From Dirofilaria immitis (taxonomy: Eukaryota; Nematoda; Chromadorea; Rhabditida; Onchocercidae), in NCBI GenBank assembly GCA_024305405.1, contig JAKNDB010000107.1, forward strand, positions 3,224,001-3,288,000: a DNA stretch of 64,000 nucleotides, given 5' to 3'. Below are positions 1 to 13,238 of this stretch, in pieces. The notes beneath the pieces were generated by a model, which was given only the letters and a program-made list of their open reading frames with translations, did no database searches and had not been told where the DNA came from. A program made the translations under genes and the position numbers. The stretch's first letter is position 1. Each line of letters opens with the position of its first letter.

Positions 1-530
1 AAACAAAAAATATGTATCAAAAAAGCAAAAATCGGTAGAATTCGACATGAGAAACAATTCAGTAATATATGAACAGTGATAAAATTTTGTTTTCAACGTG
101 GAATAGCATCCTGATGCACCGATATAGTAAAGCACGCGATTCAGGCAGGGAATTTTGCTAAAAACATATTTTGTAAGCGATGATAAATTTATCTTTCTTT
201 ACCAAGGACGTATTAATATTCTAATATTCTAATTATTGAATTATTCTAATTAAACTGCGCTGTTCAAACAAAAAATCGATATACAAAAAGACGAATGGAC
301 AAATATCTGAGCAGAAATGAAAATAGCAGAAAGAAAGAATGAAATGCTTATAAGATTTTTGATGAAAACACACAGAAAACTACAACTGTAAAATGCATCA
401 TGCAACAATAAATTAATGCCATAATTTCTGAATTTATTTACAATTTTATGCTCTAATATTTACAAAATTAGATATTACGATGAAGGTTCTATCAAGTATT
501 ATTGCAATATGACAACGAAAATCAATTAGA
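1..530. other. 3' flank of the DEAH-RBR gene, no gene seen
   Basis: AT-rich sequence downstream of the stop of the minus-strand helicase/RBR gene. A minus-strand AATAAA (plus TTTATT at 433-438) lies about 95 bases past the stop and is a reasonable polyadenylation signal. I see no splice-phase-consistent exon on either strand here. Confidence 0.5.
433..438 (-). other. possible polyadenylation signal of the DEAH-RBR gene
   Basis: AATAAA on the minus strand, about 95 nt downstream of the restored stop codon. This hexamer is common by chance in AT-rich DNA, so support is modest. Confidence 0.35.
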
Positions 531-3500
531 TCACACAATGTTTGCATCTTCCTCTTCATCTTCTTCAAAATCGGTATGAACTTCAAAGCCAACACTTGGT
601 TCATCTCTTCCTTCGTTAAACAGTTCATTTAATTCTTGCTGATATTCAAAAAGTTGTGAACTTCATCATTATTCGCCATAAACAACTCATCAACAGCATC
701 TTCATCATGCATTATCCAAAATTCCGCCTCCTCGCCGAAGTTAAATTCCGGATCCAACTGAAATTATGTGAATCAACGATTCATAGCTCTTTTCATGTTA
801 ATCAGATTTATCACTCTAACATTAATTATTTTGATTGGATAAATTTGACTAAATTTATGTGAATATTTGGAAACAATAAATCTGAAACTAAGATCATTTT
901 TTTAACCAGAACGATCGCAATACAAAACATTATAGTGCCAAACAAGACCAACTTTTCAAGGACTTACCAACAACGCCGGATGTTGCCTTTCAATATATTC
1001 ACGAATAAATGGATCATTTTCCATTTCCGCTATCAATTCACGCATATCAGCCCCTGAGCCACCATGCTCTGCATCCATATGAGCATAAATTTCGTTGCTT
1101 TCTGTAGCCTACAATATTCATACGAAAAAATAGAGAATAAGCAAATAACAAAATAGATTCAAGTTTTTTGATAAAAATATATGGTAACTCACAGCAAACA
1201 TGCAAATCCAGCAAAAATGTTGTTTGCACTGCAAGCACTGCATGTGATTACATCCTCCTAACTTTTCAATGACCGCTTGGCAATTTTGATTTGGACATAT
1301 TCGTCGCGTTGTCTGATCCTCTCTAAAATAGTATATTGATAACTAAGAGTTTTCTAAATATCAAGTAGAGTTAGCAAATATCTGATATAAATTGTAAAGA
1401 TCGATCATGCCGTAAGATTTTCATTATGAAATCATTAATATTACATAAATACATTCACATCTTTAACGAGAAAAGCAGAACTGTATAATGAGAAAGACCA
1501 AATACCGATTTCCTGGAAGAAATATATCTACTAATTATCAAGTTTCACTTAATTTATTATTCATTATATTACCTATGATTACTGACATATTTTTTATTCC
1601 ATTTATTCCATTAATGCCAAAGTTTCAATTTTTACCAACTTCGCATCATTTGGTATGCATACTTCATTAATTTTAAATTACATTTCAAATATCATTTCTC
1701 ATCTCTAAACACCGTAGTATTTCGAAATCGTATTTCTAAACTGATAAAGGAAAAATATGTTATGAAATTGACAATATTAATATCGGTAAAGCAAAATGAA
1801 ACCTACCGTATCCATTTCCTCACTGATTCATCAGCATTAATTTTCAGTATTGCATATTCCTCACACGTTATTGATTCGTGTTCTTCTTTTCCGCATTTAG
1901 TGCACTGTACACGACCGCACAATCTACATCGACCCAAACCAGCATCAATCGTGACCTTATGTATTTATTTAAAAATTAAGAGAATTATACGTTCAAACAA
2001 TTAAAAATTTGTAACAATGTAATAATTCATAAAAAGTAGGAAGTATGCGAATAACTAACAGGATGTAATCCTCGACAATTAGGAGTTAGGCAGTGTTTAT
2101 AAAGATCACCATGACGCTCAACAAAACAAGCCAGAGAAGCGTCTGATAATGACTGCAATTTTTGAGGGTCTTCATCTTTATTGCGATCTAAGTTTTCAAG
2201 TACAAGAACTTCCAAATCCGACCATGTGAATGGTTTCTCACAAGCAACACAAACAATCGGGAAGTGACGCGTTTCTATTGACGTTTTCAACTGAATTAAT
2301 TGAATATATAAAAAGAGATTATACGAGGCGAATTCTCAACAGGAATCTTATTCAATGCCAGTAATTAAAAACCCAGTAAACCGCTTTCAATATTCACAAT
2401 ATAATAATATTTTGATGAGGAAAGTTATAATCATTGCTATTAAAACTTACAAATATATGTACACATGATAAAAATCTAAATAATAATATAATGTTGCCTT
2501 TCTCACAACTAAGATCCAACAAATATGAATCACGTTATGGAGCATTAACTTGAAAATATTAAGAAAACAATTTACCTGCATATTTAAACATGACCTGCAG
2601 GCATAATGCCCACATACTTCCAAACAATAATTCTCTAAATCTGCAACACAAAGGCAGATAACACATTTTGGTATCTCGACTTCATTGAAAGCAGTTTCTG
2701 AAAAATCCTTCGATCGAATGCTGTCAGAAATAGAACGCAGCATATTCTGAAATGACATAAGGGTAATGAACTACTTTTGATATAAAAAACTGTACAAAAT
2801 GAAAAATTTAAGTTATATAAATATATACAAGCTTCTGTCTGTGCACATAAGAATTCATCGAAGACTAACTAAAAGATCTTGGAATTGGGCTTCTTTGCCA
2901 ATGAATGACAGTTCGCGCCGGACAATGTTAGCGTCCAAATGTAAGCCATGACCGAATTGCTTTTCTAGTGAATAAAGATCATAACCATTTTGGGCCAGAA
3001 GTGTCTTCAGTGTTCCTGGTTGATAATCGGGTGGTTGCAAAATCAAAGTCTGATTAATATCTGCATCTAACCTAGAATATATATAATAAGTGAGTGAAAA
3101 AAATTGTAAAGCATAGCAACAGTGTAGAGAGCTACAATAGATATTCATTTATATGAAACTCTATTAAATAATTATTTATTTTTGACTAATACTTCAACTC
3201 TGATTATGAATAACATTGTTCTATTGCCCTACCATTAAAAAAAATTTAATCAAAACAGGATGGAGCAGAATGTATTAAGAATTGATTACCATTCTCGTAA
3301 AAAACGCTTGATTTCCATTTTGGCCTTTTCGACATTCGAAATACTTCCTTGAATCCTTACTTCCATCTTATAAAGCGATATGTTCAGAAATATTGTATAT
3401 TTTTGTGGTAAATTGCGCAAAAAATCCTGACCAACTCTAAAAAATGCAATGTATACTATTATCTTTCAATATTTTTGATGATGGACTGGTCGGAATATCA

Positions 3501-6500
3501 GCATATTCATACCATACTTGAAACATTTATACCAAAATGTTTTTCTGATTTCAGAAAATTCGTCATTCTATTTTTCAATTTAAAAAAGAAAAAATTACTT
3601 TGTAAGCAATCGATGACAGGGTAGTTCTACGCCATCAATTCTTTCACCATCTCTACATTTGATCGTACATCCATTGATTATCTTATCAACGGCAGCTTTA
3701 ACTTCGTTAACAAAACTGAAATGAATACAATTTAGCATGCAGTTTTTGCTTGCAGAAGCAAAAACATTATTTAGAAAAGTTTCGCAAATCACTAAAAATC
3801 AAAAAGAACTTACTTGAAGTCTTCCCCAGCAATGAAGAGATGGCATATTTTGCCATCACTGTGATGGTTAAAATCTACATGTTCATGATCAATTCCATTA
3901 TAAATATTTCTTAAATCACCGAAAATAGCATTGAAAAGAGCCCTTGGAACTTTCATTTGGTATTGAAACAATTGTTGCACATGAGCCTAAACAAATGGAT
4001 GTCGTCCAGTTTACTACTATCGATCAAAAATTTTAAAAGAAATTATATTCCATAAAGATATGATATTTCACATCTAACAAACTGGTTATAATTAATATGA
4101 GTCCATAACTTAAGAATTTACAAATTCTCGTGCTGATGCTGAAGCGATTATGTTATTTGAATTGTCAGAATAATAAAACATCATTACAGTTGCATAACGA
4201 TTTTGTTTGTTTTTTTGTTTTATTGGTTGTTCGTTTTTTTCTAAAAAAGAAACAAAATAAGTTGATAAAACGAACCTCATGCATTTGATTTAATGGCCCC
4301 ATTTCCAAAGGTAAACCATTTTCCGCTGCTTCTTTTAATGCATTGCCTACACGTATTCCAAGATCCATGTCACTGAAGAGAACGAATGCCACAAATTCAA
4401 TTTCGCCAGGATGTTTCGGTGCGCGTATCTTAACTTCGAATGGATAACTATTGCTGTTTACTGAAATATAAAAATTAATATTTAAAAGATGATCATTATC
4501 TATAATTATGATACCTACAAAAATTAACATAAATTAGCATTCCAATGTATTATAACAAGTGTTAACTTTTAGCGTTCTAATGCATTATAACAGAGGAAAT
4601 CGATGACAATATGTTATATAACATTATGAGTAAAATGGAAAAGAAGAGTGTATAATCTTGTTTTTTTTAATAAACCTGAAATATTAGATTTTATTAATGC
4701 TATTAAAATTGGATCTTTTTATAAACAGCATTGTTTATTTCTGAACTATATGTCCTTTGAATTCTAGCTTATTCAAAAAAGATATCAGAGATGTACCTGA
4801 ATCCTTCGCTACTTTTATAATATGGTCGGAGATTCGTTGAGAATGTTCTTCCAAAGCCCTAAAAAAACTTTCGTCGAAAATATAGAAAAACCATTAAAGA
4901 AATTACACAAATATAGTAGATCAACTAAACATACATCTCGTCTTCAACAGGATATATCTTCTTTCTCACCACATATATTTCATCAAACTCTATACCATAA
5001 GCATTCAGTAACGGTCCAAAAATATGAAGTAATTGTTTGCTATCAATATCTAATGGTACAGATAGCAACTTTATCTAAAATAAAAGAATTGGAAATCATA
5101 TAAAGACAATATACTAAATGAATGTTGTTTTCATAAAAAAGAAGCAATAAAAATTACAAATATTCTTTAAAAACACACCTTGTACAAATCATCGACTGGG
5201 ATCTCTCTCCTATAAAAATAATTATTATTGAATAAACAACAGTGCATGAATAAAAGAAGAAAAACAAAAATAATACTTACCGACAAGTGTTCCGATAACA
5301 ATGAAGGCTGAAAACGCCCCAAATGCTTTGAAATAACATCGAAAGCGTGCATCCTCTGATCGAAGTCACGAGATTTCAACTGAAAGAAAATATGCAACAG
5401 ATATTGCAAATTCCATCACTCTTCACTTTATATCTGTTGAAGGATCTGAATCTGCACCAAAACATTAGCTTTTTAAATGCCATTCAAAAATGAATAGAAT
5501 GAATTAAATTTAGTAATTTATAAATTGTCTAAATTTCTTATTAAATAAAATGGCAATTAAGAGTAATCGCATAAATAAGCAAATAACCTTTATTTGACCA
5601 TGGCCATAGCTAGGTCTGCGCCACCATTTAATGAGTAATCGATAAGCAGATGGACGATAGTTACCTATTTTGTCAAAATACTTTCGTCCAAAGCGAGGCT
5701 GAAGTAGCCCATAAATGAAAAAGCTTGATAATAGTTACATGAGCACGTTGCAGTTGACATTTAAATTATCAAGAAAGTTAAAAAATAAAAACAAAAAAAA
5801 AACAAAAACAAACTTCAATATTGAAGTCGCAACGGTTCTCGCTGCTGCAAATAAAAGCACGCTTTGCAGCTTCTTTACTTTCCATCCGAATTATGCAAGA
5901 ATGTCCAATTTTCTTCTGATACTTTTCATCAAAAGTCACAAATTCCGTGATTTTTCCGAACTATAAGAATGATTATTATAGCAGATATTATGAGTAAATG
6001 AAGCAGCACATGATCTATGAATCCTTTCTTAAAATCGCTAAAATAATTAACTCAGAGTCAATAACAATTAAAGTGATAGTATAGTTTTTGACTAAACTTT
6101 TTAAGTAAATCAATATTTTCATTAATGATATTAACGACTGTAATAGGTGCTCCGGCAGAATTCTCTCAATTTATTGAAAAAACATTCGCTCAATTAATTT
6201 ACTGAAGAACAAACCCTGCCAAAGTACTCTTCCAATTCCATTCTATATGCAGCATCATCTTTCCAGTTAATGCCTCCACTTCCAACATACATACTGCAGA
6301 ATTCATCGGGCATTAGAATTTCTAGTGGTGTACCGCTACCAGACATGTGCAACTAGAATGAGAATTTGCGCAATTCATTTTCTAATCGTACTTAAAAGCA
6401 TCATGAAGCAAAAGAGGAATTCAGAACTATGCAGTCATGGGGATATTCACTTCAAAAATTAATTTCTCACCAAGATATATAAGCAAAAAGTAAAACTGAC

Positions 6501-9500
6501 CATATAATCTGTATCCATTATTGGCACTTCCTCGTCTGTCTACTTAGCACATTTACTTTTTCTTTTATAATCTGATCAACGAACGTCTTCATCTGAAAAT
6601 GCAGCTATGGTCAAAAACATTTTATACTGTCAAATCAAAAATATATTCCCATCTTTATGCAGAATAAATCTACTTCACGAAACTCAGCATTATTTCTCTA
6701 ATCATTACAGAATATTTGCACTATAATTATAAATAAAAATATTTCATTATTTTTACCAAAAAAATATTTCATTGTTTTTGCCAAATAAAAAATTTCGTAC
6801 CTTTGGAAGATCTTTAACAGGAACATAAATCTGAAGTCTGTGGTACGGATCATCAAATCTTTTCTTCCACATGCATTCCTTACTTACCTAAACAAAATTT
6901 ATTGCAATGACGAAGATTAATTCAGTTCTTAATTGCACTACTTCATAGTGCGATTCAAAGACGAAAATCTTTTATGTTCCTTTAAACAGCAAATAAAGAA
7001 AATGTACCATCTGTTGATCTATTACTTCAGATGAAAGATTGAGAACGTATATAAACTCTTTATTATTTCTCCGGAGTAAAATTTTTAAACATATGGTATA
7101 CCTCCTGATGAATAATGTCCATATGTTCCATAATCCACTGCTTTATAACAGCTCCACATCTAACATTATACGGCACTAACTTATTCTATAAAAAATTTTA
7201 AAAACTTGTTAACAATTCATTAATAAATTACAATTAAAATCGAATATTAGCATTATGAAGTTTGATAAAATATAATAACGTGCTAGATTTTTATTTATTG
7301 CAGCTTGACTCGCTTCAGGAGGAATCAACAGCTGAATTAATGGCAGATCTTTCGTTCAGAGAAAAAGAAAAAAATTTGAGTGCAAGTTATTTGAATGGAA
7401 GACAGTGTGCTGGAAGTAAGTTATTGACTTCATATTTGAAGCATTTAAAGCAATCAGATTCACGCTTTTGCAGCTCACTCATGAGACATATTAAAACAAT
7501 AATAGTTTTTGATATGAATTACTTTTCACGTAAGATAAAGATATAGACTGTGAGAAAGATTTTAAAAATATACACGAAAATAAGAAATTGCATATTCGAT
7601 TAGCATTAAAATATACCTTTCTTTTTCTTCAAATATATTTTGATCAATTTCATTTAACCAAGAGGAATCTGCAGCGCATACGTTCAATACAAAATCCTTT
7701 GATGTATAGAGTGAACATTCATAAACAATAAATTCAGGAGTTACATCGCTATACTTCAAAGCTGATGACGGATGAATCTACAATATTAAAGTTACTGACC
7801 GTAAATTGAAATGAACAAATTCATTAAATTAATTTGGGATTGTTGCCAAAAATGTGTTTAATAAAACAAACGAATAATAGATCAGCATTTGAAAGAACAC
7901 ATAAATTACATACACTTCGAAGTGTCCGAAAATTCCTTACTTCCTACTATTATTTTTGAAAATAATTTAGAGATTTTAAGTAGTTTCGAAGTGGATTAAA
8001 ACATACGAAGACATATTTTTTCTCATTGAAATCATAATATTCATGCTCCGGTAGGCCAGAATACATTGCTAGATTACTTCCGAAGGATCGACAGAAAAGA
8101 TTAGGAATAATTCTTCGTGCTTTCGAAATATCAATTTTGTTTATATCTGCACTAACACCCTAAATTAAATAAACTGATGAGAACCTTGTAAAAATCGTGC
8201 ATATAAATCTGGTTTCTGTTTCCAAAATAAGTGAAATACTATTTTTTAAATATCGTTAATCAAAAATTATAAAAATTTAAAAATGAATGCACACTCACTG
8301 TAAGATAAGAAACAATTTTGCAGATCTTACAGGCAATATTAAGAACAGATTTCATATGTTTCGAATTTATATAGTTCTTAAAACACCAATTTTTAATCGA
8401 TTTCTTGGTGTGTTTATGTATTGATGGAATACCTAAAAAATAAACTAAAATAAGGAAATAGCTAAATGAAACGATAAAACTATTAACGTGTTAAAAATTC
8501 GTAAAATGCATTTCTCCTTTTGAGTGATAGCAAGTTAATTAAGGCAGAAAGAAGATAAGAAAAAGAAAATAATAACAGTAAACTCGGTGACGCTACAAAA
8601 TGTAATTTATATAAATTCTTATCAAACCGATCCATTAATTATGCACCAAAAACTAAACTTACTGCTAAAGATGTCATTGGATCACCACTTTCTTCACAGA
8701 ACGACAATTTCTTTTGATCTGCTAGAATGAATTTCTGAAAAGATGTGTCTAATCTTCTCATAACTCATCAAAACAAAAAAAAATTGCTGTTCATTATCTC
8801 TGAATCAGTGAAAATAATAATGCAATCAATTAAAAGTAACAATCAATTATCAATATCTTATGAAAGCAACAAACAATTATCTTTAATTAACATTAATACG
8901 AGAAATGATAAATAACACTTTGATGGTAAAAAAACTGGGAACAAGTAACAGCATATGAAAAGTATGTTGAATTTTTAATTTGTAAGCATGAAAGAATGAA
9001 TGAACCTAATTTTTCTATTTTTTACCCCAATTCACATCACAGAAATTCGCAAATGTTATAAACAAAAGTGAAAATATTATCAATTACCAGATAACCTGCA
9101 ACAAAATTATATTTTAAATGAAAATCAGAAAGTGTAAATATTAGATATTTTCTGTTCGAAAACTTTAAAATATTACATTTTGATTATTCCCACGATAGAA
9201 AAGTGACCCAACATGAATATATGCGGAGACAACCGCTGCTTCAGCTACTAAATCATATTGCACAGAATCCAAAACCATTTTTGCTAAACGTGGTTCCACG
9301 GGTAACTGTTTCATCTTTTTACCTAGCTGGGTTAAAACTAGCTTGGTTTCGCAGCACTCAATGGCTTGAAGCGACCTGCAATATTTTATTTAACAGTAAT
9401 ATGTCCCTAAGGTTTGAAAAATAAGCAATTTTCTTCAAAAAAATACCTCAAAAGCGCCTGTGAATGCAGCAGGGCGCCTGAATTCGGTTTTTCAATGAAA

Positions 9501-12489
9501 TCAAACTCTGCAGGATTCATAATACCAGCATCTATCATATACAACATTACTTCAGCAAGGTCAGTAAGAAGAATTTTGGAACATCTATGGATTCCATTTC
9601 CTCATATTGTTCTTCCGAGTAGAGACGATAACAAATCCCTAAACAAAATCCAATCATAGTGCTGAACGCAATGATGGTTTGTGATCACAAGCGAGTTGGA
9701 TAAAAACTAATATGAAATTAATCCAATAAACTATATCTCTTGTGCAAATTAATTAAAATTCATTAGTTGGAATTAGTAATTTCAGCCGATAAATTTGCTA
9801 ATTTTTGAATTATTTTTCTCCTGCTTGTTTCAACAATTTCATCTTTTTCTCGCTCAAACGCTTGTGATTTTGTTCACTACACTTCTTGGCTTAATCAATC
9901 TCAATTTCATCGATCGAGAATAATATGGTGATAGCAAGATTCTTCTACAGCATCTTCGAAAGGAGTCATTTCTTATCAAAAAATCCTCTCAACCTGGTGC
10001 TGTTCGTCCAGCTCTTCCAGCTCGTTGCTTGGCCGCACTTTTCGATATCAAACTCAGTTCCAAAACATTCTTTCGTCTGATAGCGTCAAATTTTTTACCT
10101 AAATGAAAATCATTGTTTATGACTCTGTCAATTACATGATTTTTCAACTACATGAATTTTTAAACAATCTGCTTCTCGCTTTTTCTCTCTTGAAGTTGCA
10201 AATATCTATATTTTATAAAGAAACAAAAATAAAGAAATATGGCATGCCTTGGCCAAGCCACAATCTACAATGTAACGAACGCCTGGAATGGTGATCGAAG
10301 TTTCACCGATATTTGTTGCAAAGATAACCTGCAATGAAATTTTAAAGAAAAAATAATAACTCTATAAAATAAGGATAACAGTGAGCCAAGAAAATTTGCA
10401 AAACTGAACACCTTATGGTGATATCCAGGCTCCAAAGAAGCAAAAACTTCAGCTCGATTTTCAAGTGGCATATTTCCATACAGTGTTATGATTTTCACTT
10501 GCACGCTGTGTTTAAGTTCAGCCAGTCGTTTGGCGAGACGTTCCTCGGCTATCAATGTTTCGCGAGGGCTGAAAATAATTTTCAAAAGAAACTGTAACAA
10601 AACTATAAGAAAAACAAATGATAAACGGAGATAATGGAATAATTTCCAGATGCGAATGTAAAATGCTTATTTCTCAAAAACAGAATTAAATTTGCAAAAT
10701 AACTTCAGAAACAAATAAGACAGCTTCCAATACATATGCCAGATTTAAGCAGTCATTACGCACTAATTTTGAATAATATATATCTCAAAGAAATCAGATA
10801 AACAATAACGAAAACTTGATTCGAACACTAATTCATCATACTTGGATAAAAAAGCCATAATATGTGCTGCATGCGTTTCCAAGCTATATTCCCAAGGAAT
10901 ATCTTCAAAAGGTTGCTTCTTAGCTTCGCTCTCGCAAATTTTATTACTTTTTCCACAGTCCGATTAATATAATCCCGCATCAAACTTTTAATTCTAAAAA
11001 AGATTTACAAAAAAACAGACAAGATGAAACCAGAAATGGCTTAGAGCAAATTATTAAAAATAATTATGTCAAGGGATGAAAGCCTAACTATAAATGTAGA
11101 TGAGAAACCAAAATAAATATTATTTTAATATTTATTTTGGTTTCTATCTATTATTATTATTATTATTATTACTTATCAATGCAGAGATGTTCTATTCATC
11201 TGCCAAATGCGTACAAAAAAAGAAAGAAAATTCAAAAAGTACAAATCAATCTTATTATTTATGCAGGAAATCTCTAAACTAACCCCTGCATCCGGAGATT
11301 GGTGGCTCATAACAAATCTTGATGGAGTATTGACGCCCTGGAACTTCTAATTTCCTCACTTGAAACTCAGCAAAATAATTCAATAGTGGTTCTGGATCTA
11401 ATGTTGCCGAAGTTATTACCTAAAATAAGATTATTTAGTAAGAAGGGAAACCAATGTTCAAAAGTCTTAGTGAATAAGTTCTTCATAAATGTTTTAGTGG
11501 AACTGACCAATTTCATATCTGGCCGTAATTGAAGTACTCTTTTCATCATTCCCAAGCACATGTCAGTATTGACAGTCCTTTCGTGTACTTCATCAATCAT
11601 AACGCATCCAAACTGCGACAATTTATGATCTTGTTGTATATAATCCAAAAGATGCTTCTCTGTTATGAAATTTATTTTTGCATTTAAATTAGGTTTCAGC
11701 CTGAAATACGTTGAAGATGTAGATAATCTAATCAATATGAAAATAAAAAATGAGACAATTGAAATGTTTGAATTTTAAAAATATAACCAGCATATATAAA
11801 ATATAACCATTATAATAATAGATCTCAAAGAAATATGAGTCTAACTTCTGAACCATATACACCGGCAAAATCGTTTTAATGAATTATTTCATCGGAAAAA
11901 TGTAAGAGAGCTTACCCATTTTTACATACGGAGAAGTTAACCAAACAGTGGCTACTCAGTGATGTCTCATTCGCCACTCATGGCCAATTTGCATACAGCA
12001 ACCTAAAAAAAGTGTTTATATTTCCTTCTATGCGCAATTTCATTAACGTTATAAACTTCTCCAATAAATAATGTTACAAGAAAAACCTTGCGTGGCTGAC
12101 TGCATAGAATTTTCTGTGAAGCAGTAATAATGCCATCGAATGCTAAATATTGTGGAATCTGAGTACTTTTACCCGAACCAGTATCTGCTATTATAATCAG
12201 TACTCTGCTCTAAATTACAATGTAAACTAAATTAGGAGTAAATTCAGAAAAAAAATCACTGGTAACAATTGGCAATCAAAGCGAATGCTGTCCACCGAAA
12301 AAATTTTAGCAATGAAGAAAAAGCATCTAATGCATTATTTGCTGCACTTTAAGCTACTGTAAATCGAAAACCGAATAAAATCAAAAACAGAAAAAGCATT
12401 TCAACCTGTTTGCATAGAATATTCTGGATGTCCTTCCTAATATTATATACTGGTAAACCGCATGCAAAACGTTCTATTTCATGATTCAT
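531..12489 (-). CDS. DEAH-box RNA helicase fused to an RBR (RING1-IBR-RING2) E3 ubiquitin ligase
   Basis: About 35 phase-consistent exons give roughly 1,590 residues. The start ATG is at 12489, 4 nt behind a TTTAG acceptor that could be a trans-splice site. Helicase motifs are in order: ADTGSGKST (exon 12087-12209), SQPRK, DEVH (11508-11727), SAT (11284-11419), TNIGETS (10248-10328) and QRAGRAGR (9994-10098). The HA2 ratchet is at 9177-9375 ([18 protein letters not shown]) and an OB-fold-like part at 7617-7777. The middle region (3290-5379) looks RRM/KH-like. RING1 is at 2060-2746 ([17 protein letters not shown]), the IBR at 1807-2290, and the catalytic RING2 at 1193-1322 (GGCNHMQC; the Cys of GGC is the expected thioester residue). 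The tail is acidic. The order matches plant DEAH11/DEAH12 proteins, so RNA unwinding plus ubiquitin transfer is inferred. About nine single-base frame breaks occur, mostly in homopolymers. As read, the frame stops at 629-631; one extra base in A5 at 648-652 carries it to 531. Confidence 0.85.
7278..7482 (+). repeat. exon-like dispersed repeat, copy 1 (open frame)
   Basis: About 205 bp inside an intron of the minus-strand DEAH-RBR gene and closely similar to 19928-20138. It looks like an exon on the plus strand: TTATTGCAG acceptor, an open frame starting [18 protein letters not shown] and ending near [13 protein letters not shown], a GTAAGT donor, then a short intron-like stretch and a second TTTTGCAG. 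I do not recognise the protein. A fragment of a multicopy gene or a mobile element with exon signals would both fit. Confidence 0.6.
11103..11145. repeat. perfect 20-bp-stem hairpin in a DEAH-RBR intron
   Basis: The arm aaaccaaaataaatatta (11105-11122) is followed by TTT and its exact reverse complement (11126-11143); two more base pairs extend the stem. A TTA-repeat tract (about 11148-11169) follows. The stem is too short for a typical microRNA precursor. A palindrome or small fold-back remnant is more likely. Confidence 0.75.
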
Positions 12490-13238
12490 AAGTCTAAACC
12501 ATTAATATTCATGTAGCCTTGGTTTCCTACGACAAATGATAAATTTTTCCAGTTTTAAAATAAATTTACACATTGTAGAAGTACAAGTTCTCTTTAAACG
12601 TTCCTAAAAATTTTGTAAACAATCAACTGCAAATATATCTTCTTTCGTTTTGCTTATAAACAAAAGACTTGCAAAAATCTGTTGAAGTTTAAAGAATAGA
12701 CTCTAAGAAGGTGAATTTTAAGCAAATGAATATTTTTCCCTTAAATTTAGTAAAAAATCAAAAAAAACAAGAAAATCGAAGAAAGGTTACAAGTAATCCA
12801 AAAAGAAAAAATGCAAACGCTGCAAGGTTGAATGTAAAAATTGATGACTCGAAGTAATAAAAGTTAATATCGATCACTTTAGGGCAGTGGTTTCCGATAA
12901 TGATGATAAAATTCTCTTTTTTGAACAATCCCAACTTATGAGTTTTTCAATGAAAAAGTGATTAACTGAAAGAATTATTTTGTAGTTTAGTGTTACTAAC
13001 TCAGTGATTAATCCTGCAGAGTTTGGCGATTTTCTCAACATTCGTATATGTTTCGCGTTTATCTCGTTAAAAATTTCTAGTCTGCACTTTCGTTTTAGGA
13101 TCTAAAGATTTACTGATTAATCAATTTATTTGCTGATTTGAAAAAAAAGTGAAAATCTATAACTCTTTACGACACAGTCATATAGTGAATATAAAAATAT
13201 TTTAAAAAATTAAAAATGAAAAAGAAATACTTCTTTTT
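12490..13238. other. spacer between two same-strand genes
   Basis: 749 bp between the stop of the 13239-17148 gene and the ATG of DEAH-RBR. It contains a TTTAG acceptor ending at 12494, suitable for SL trans-splicing of the downstream gene. Otherwise it is AT-rich and I see no exon. Confidence 0.5.

Noticed and set aside
11103..11145. MicroRNA precursor
   Set aside because: The stem is about 20 bp with a 3-nt loop, too short and too perfect for a normal animal microRNA hairpin.
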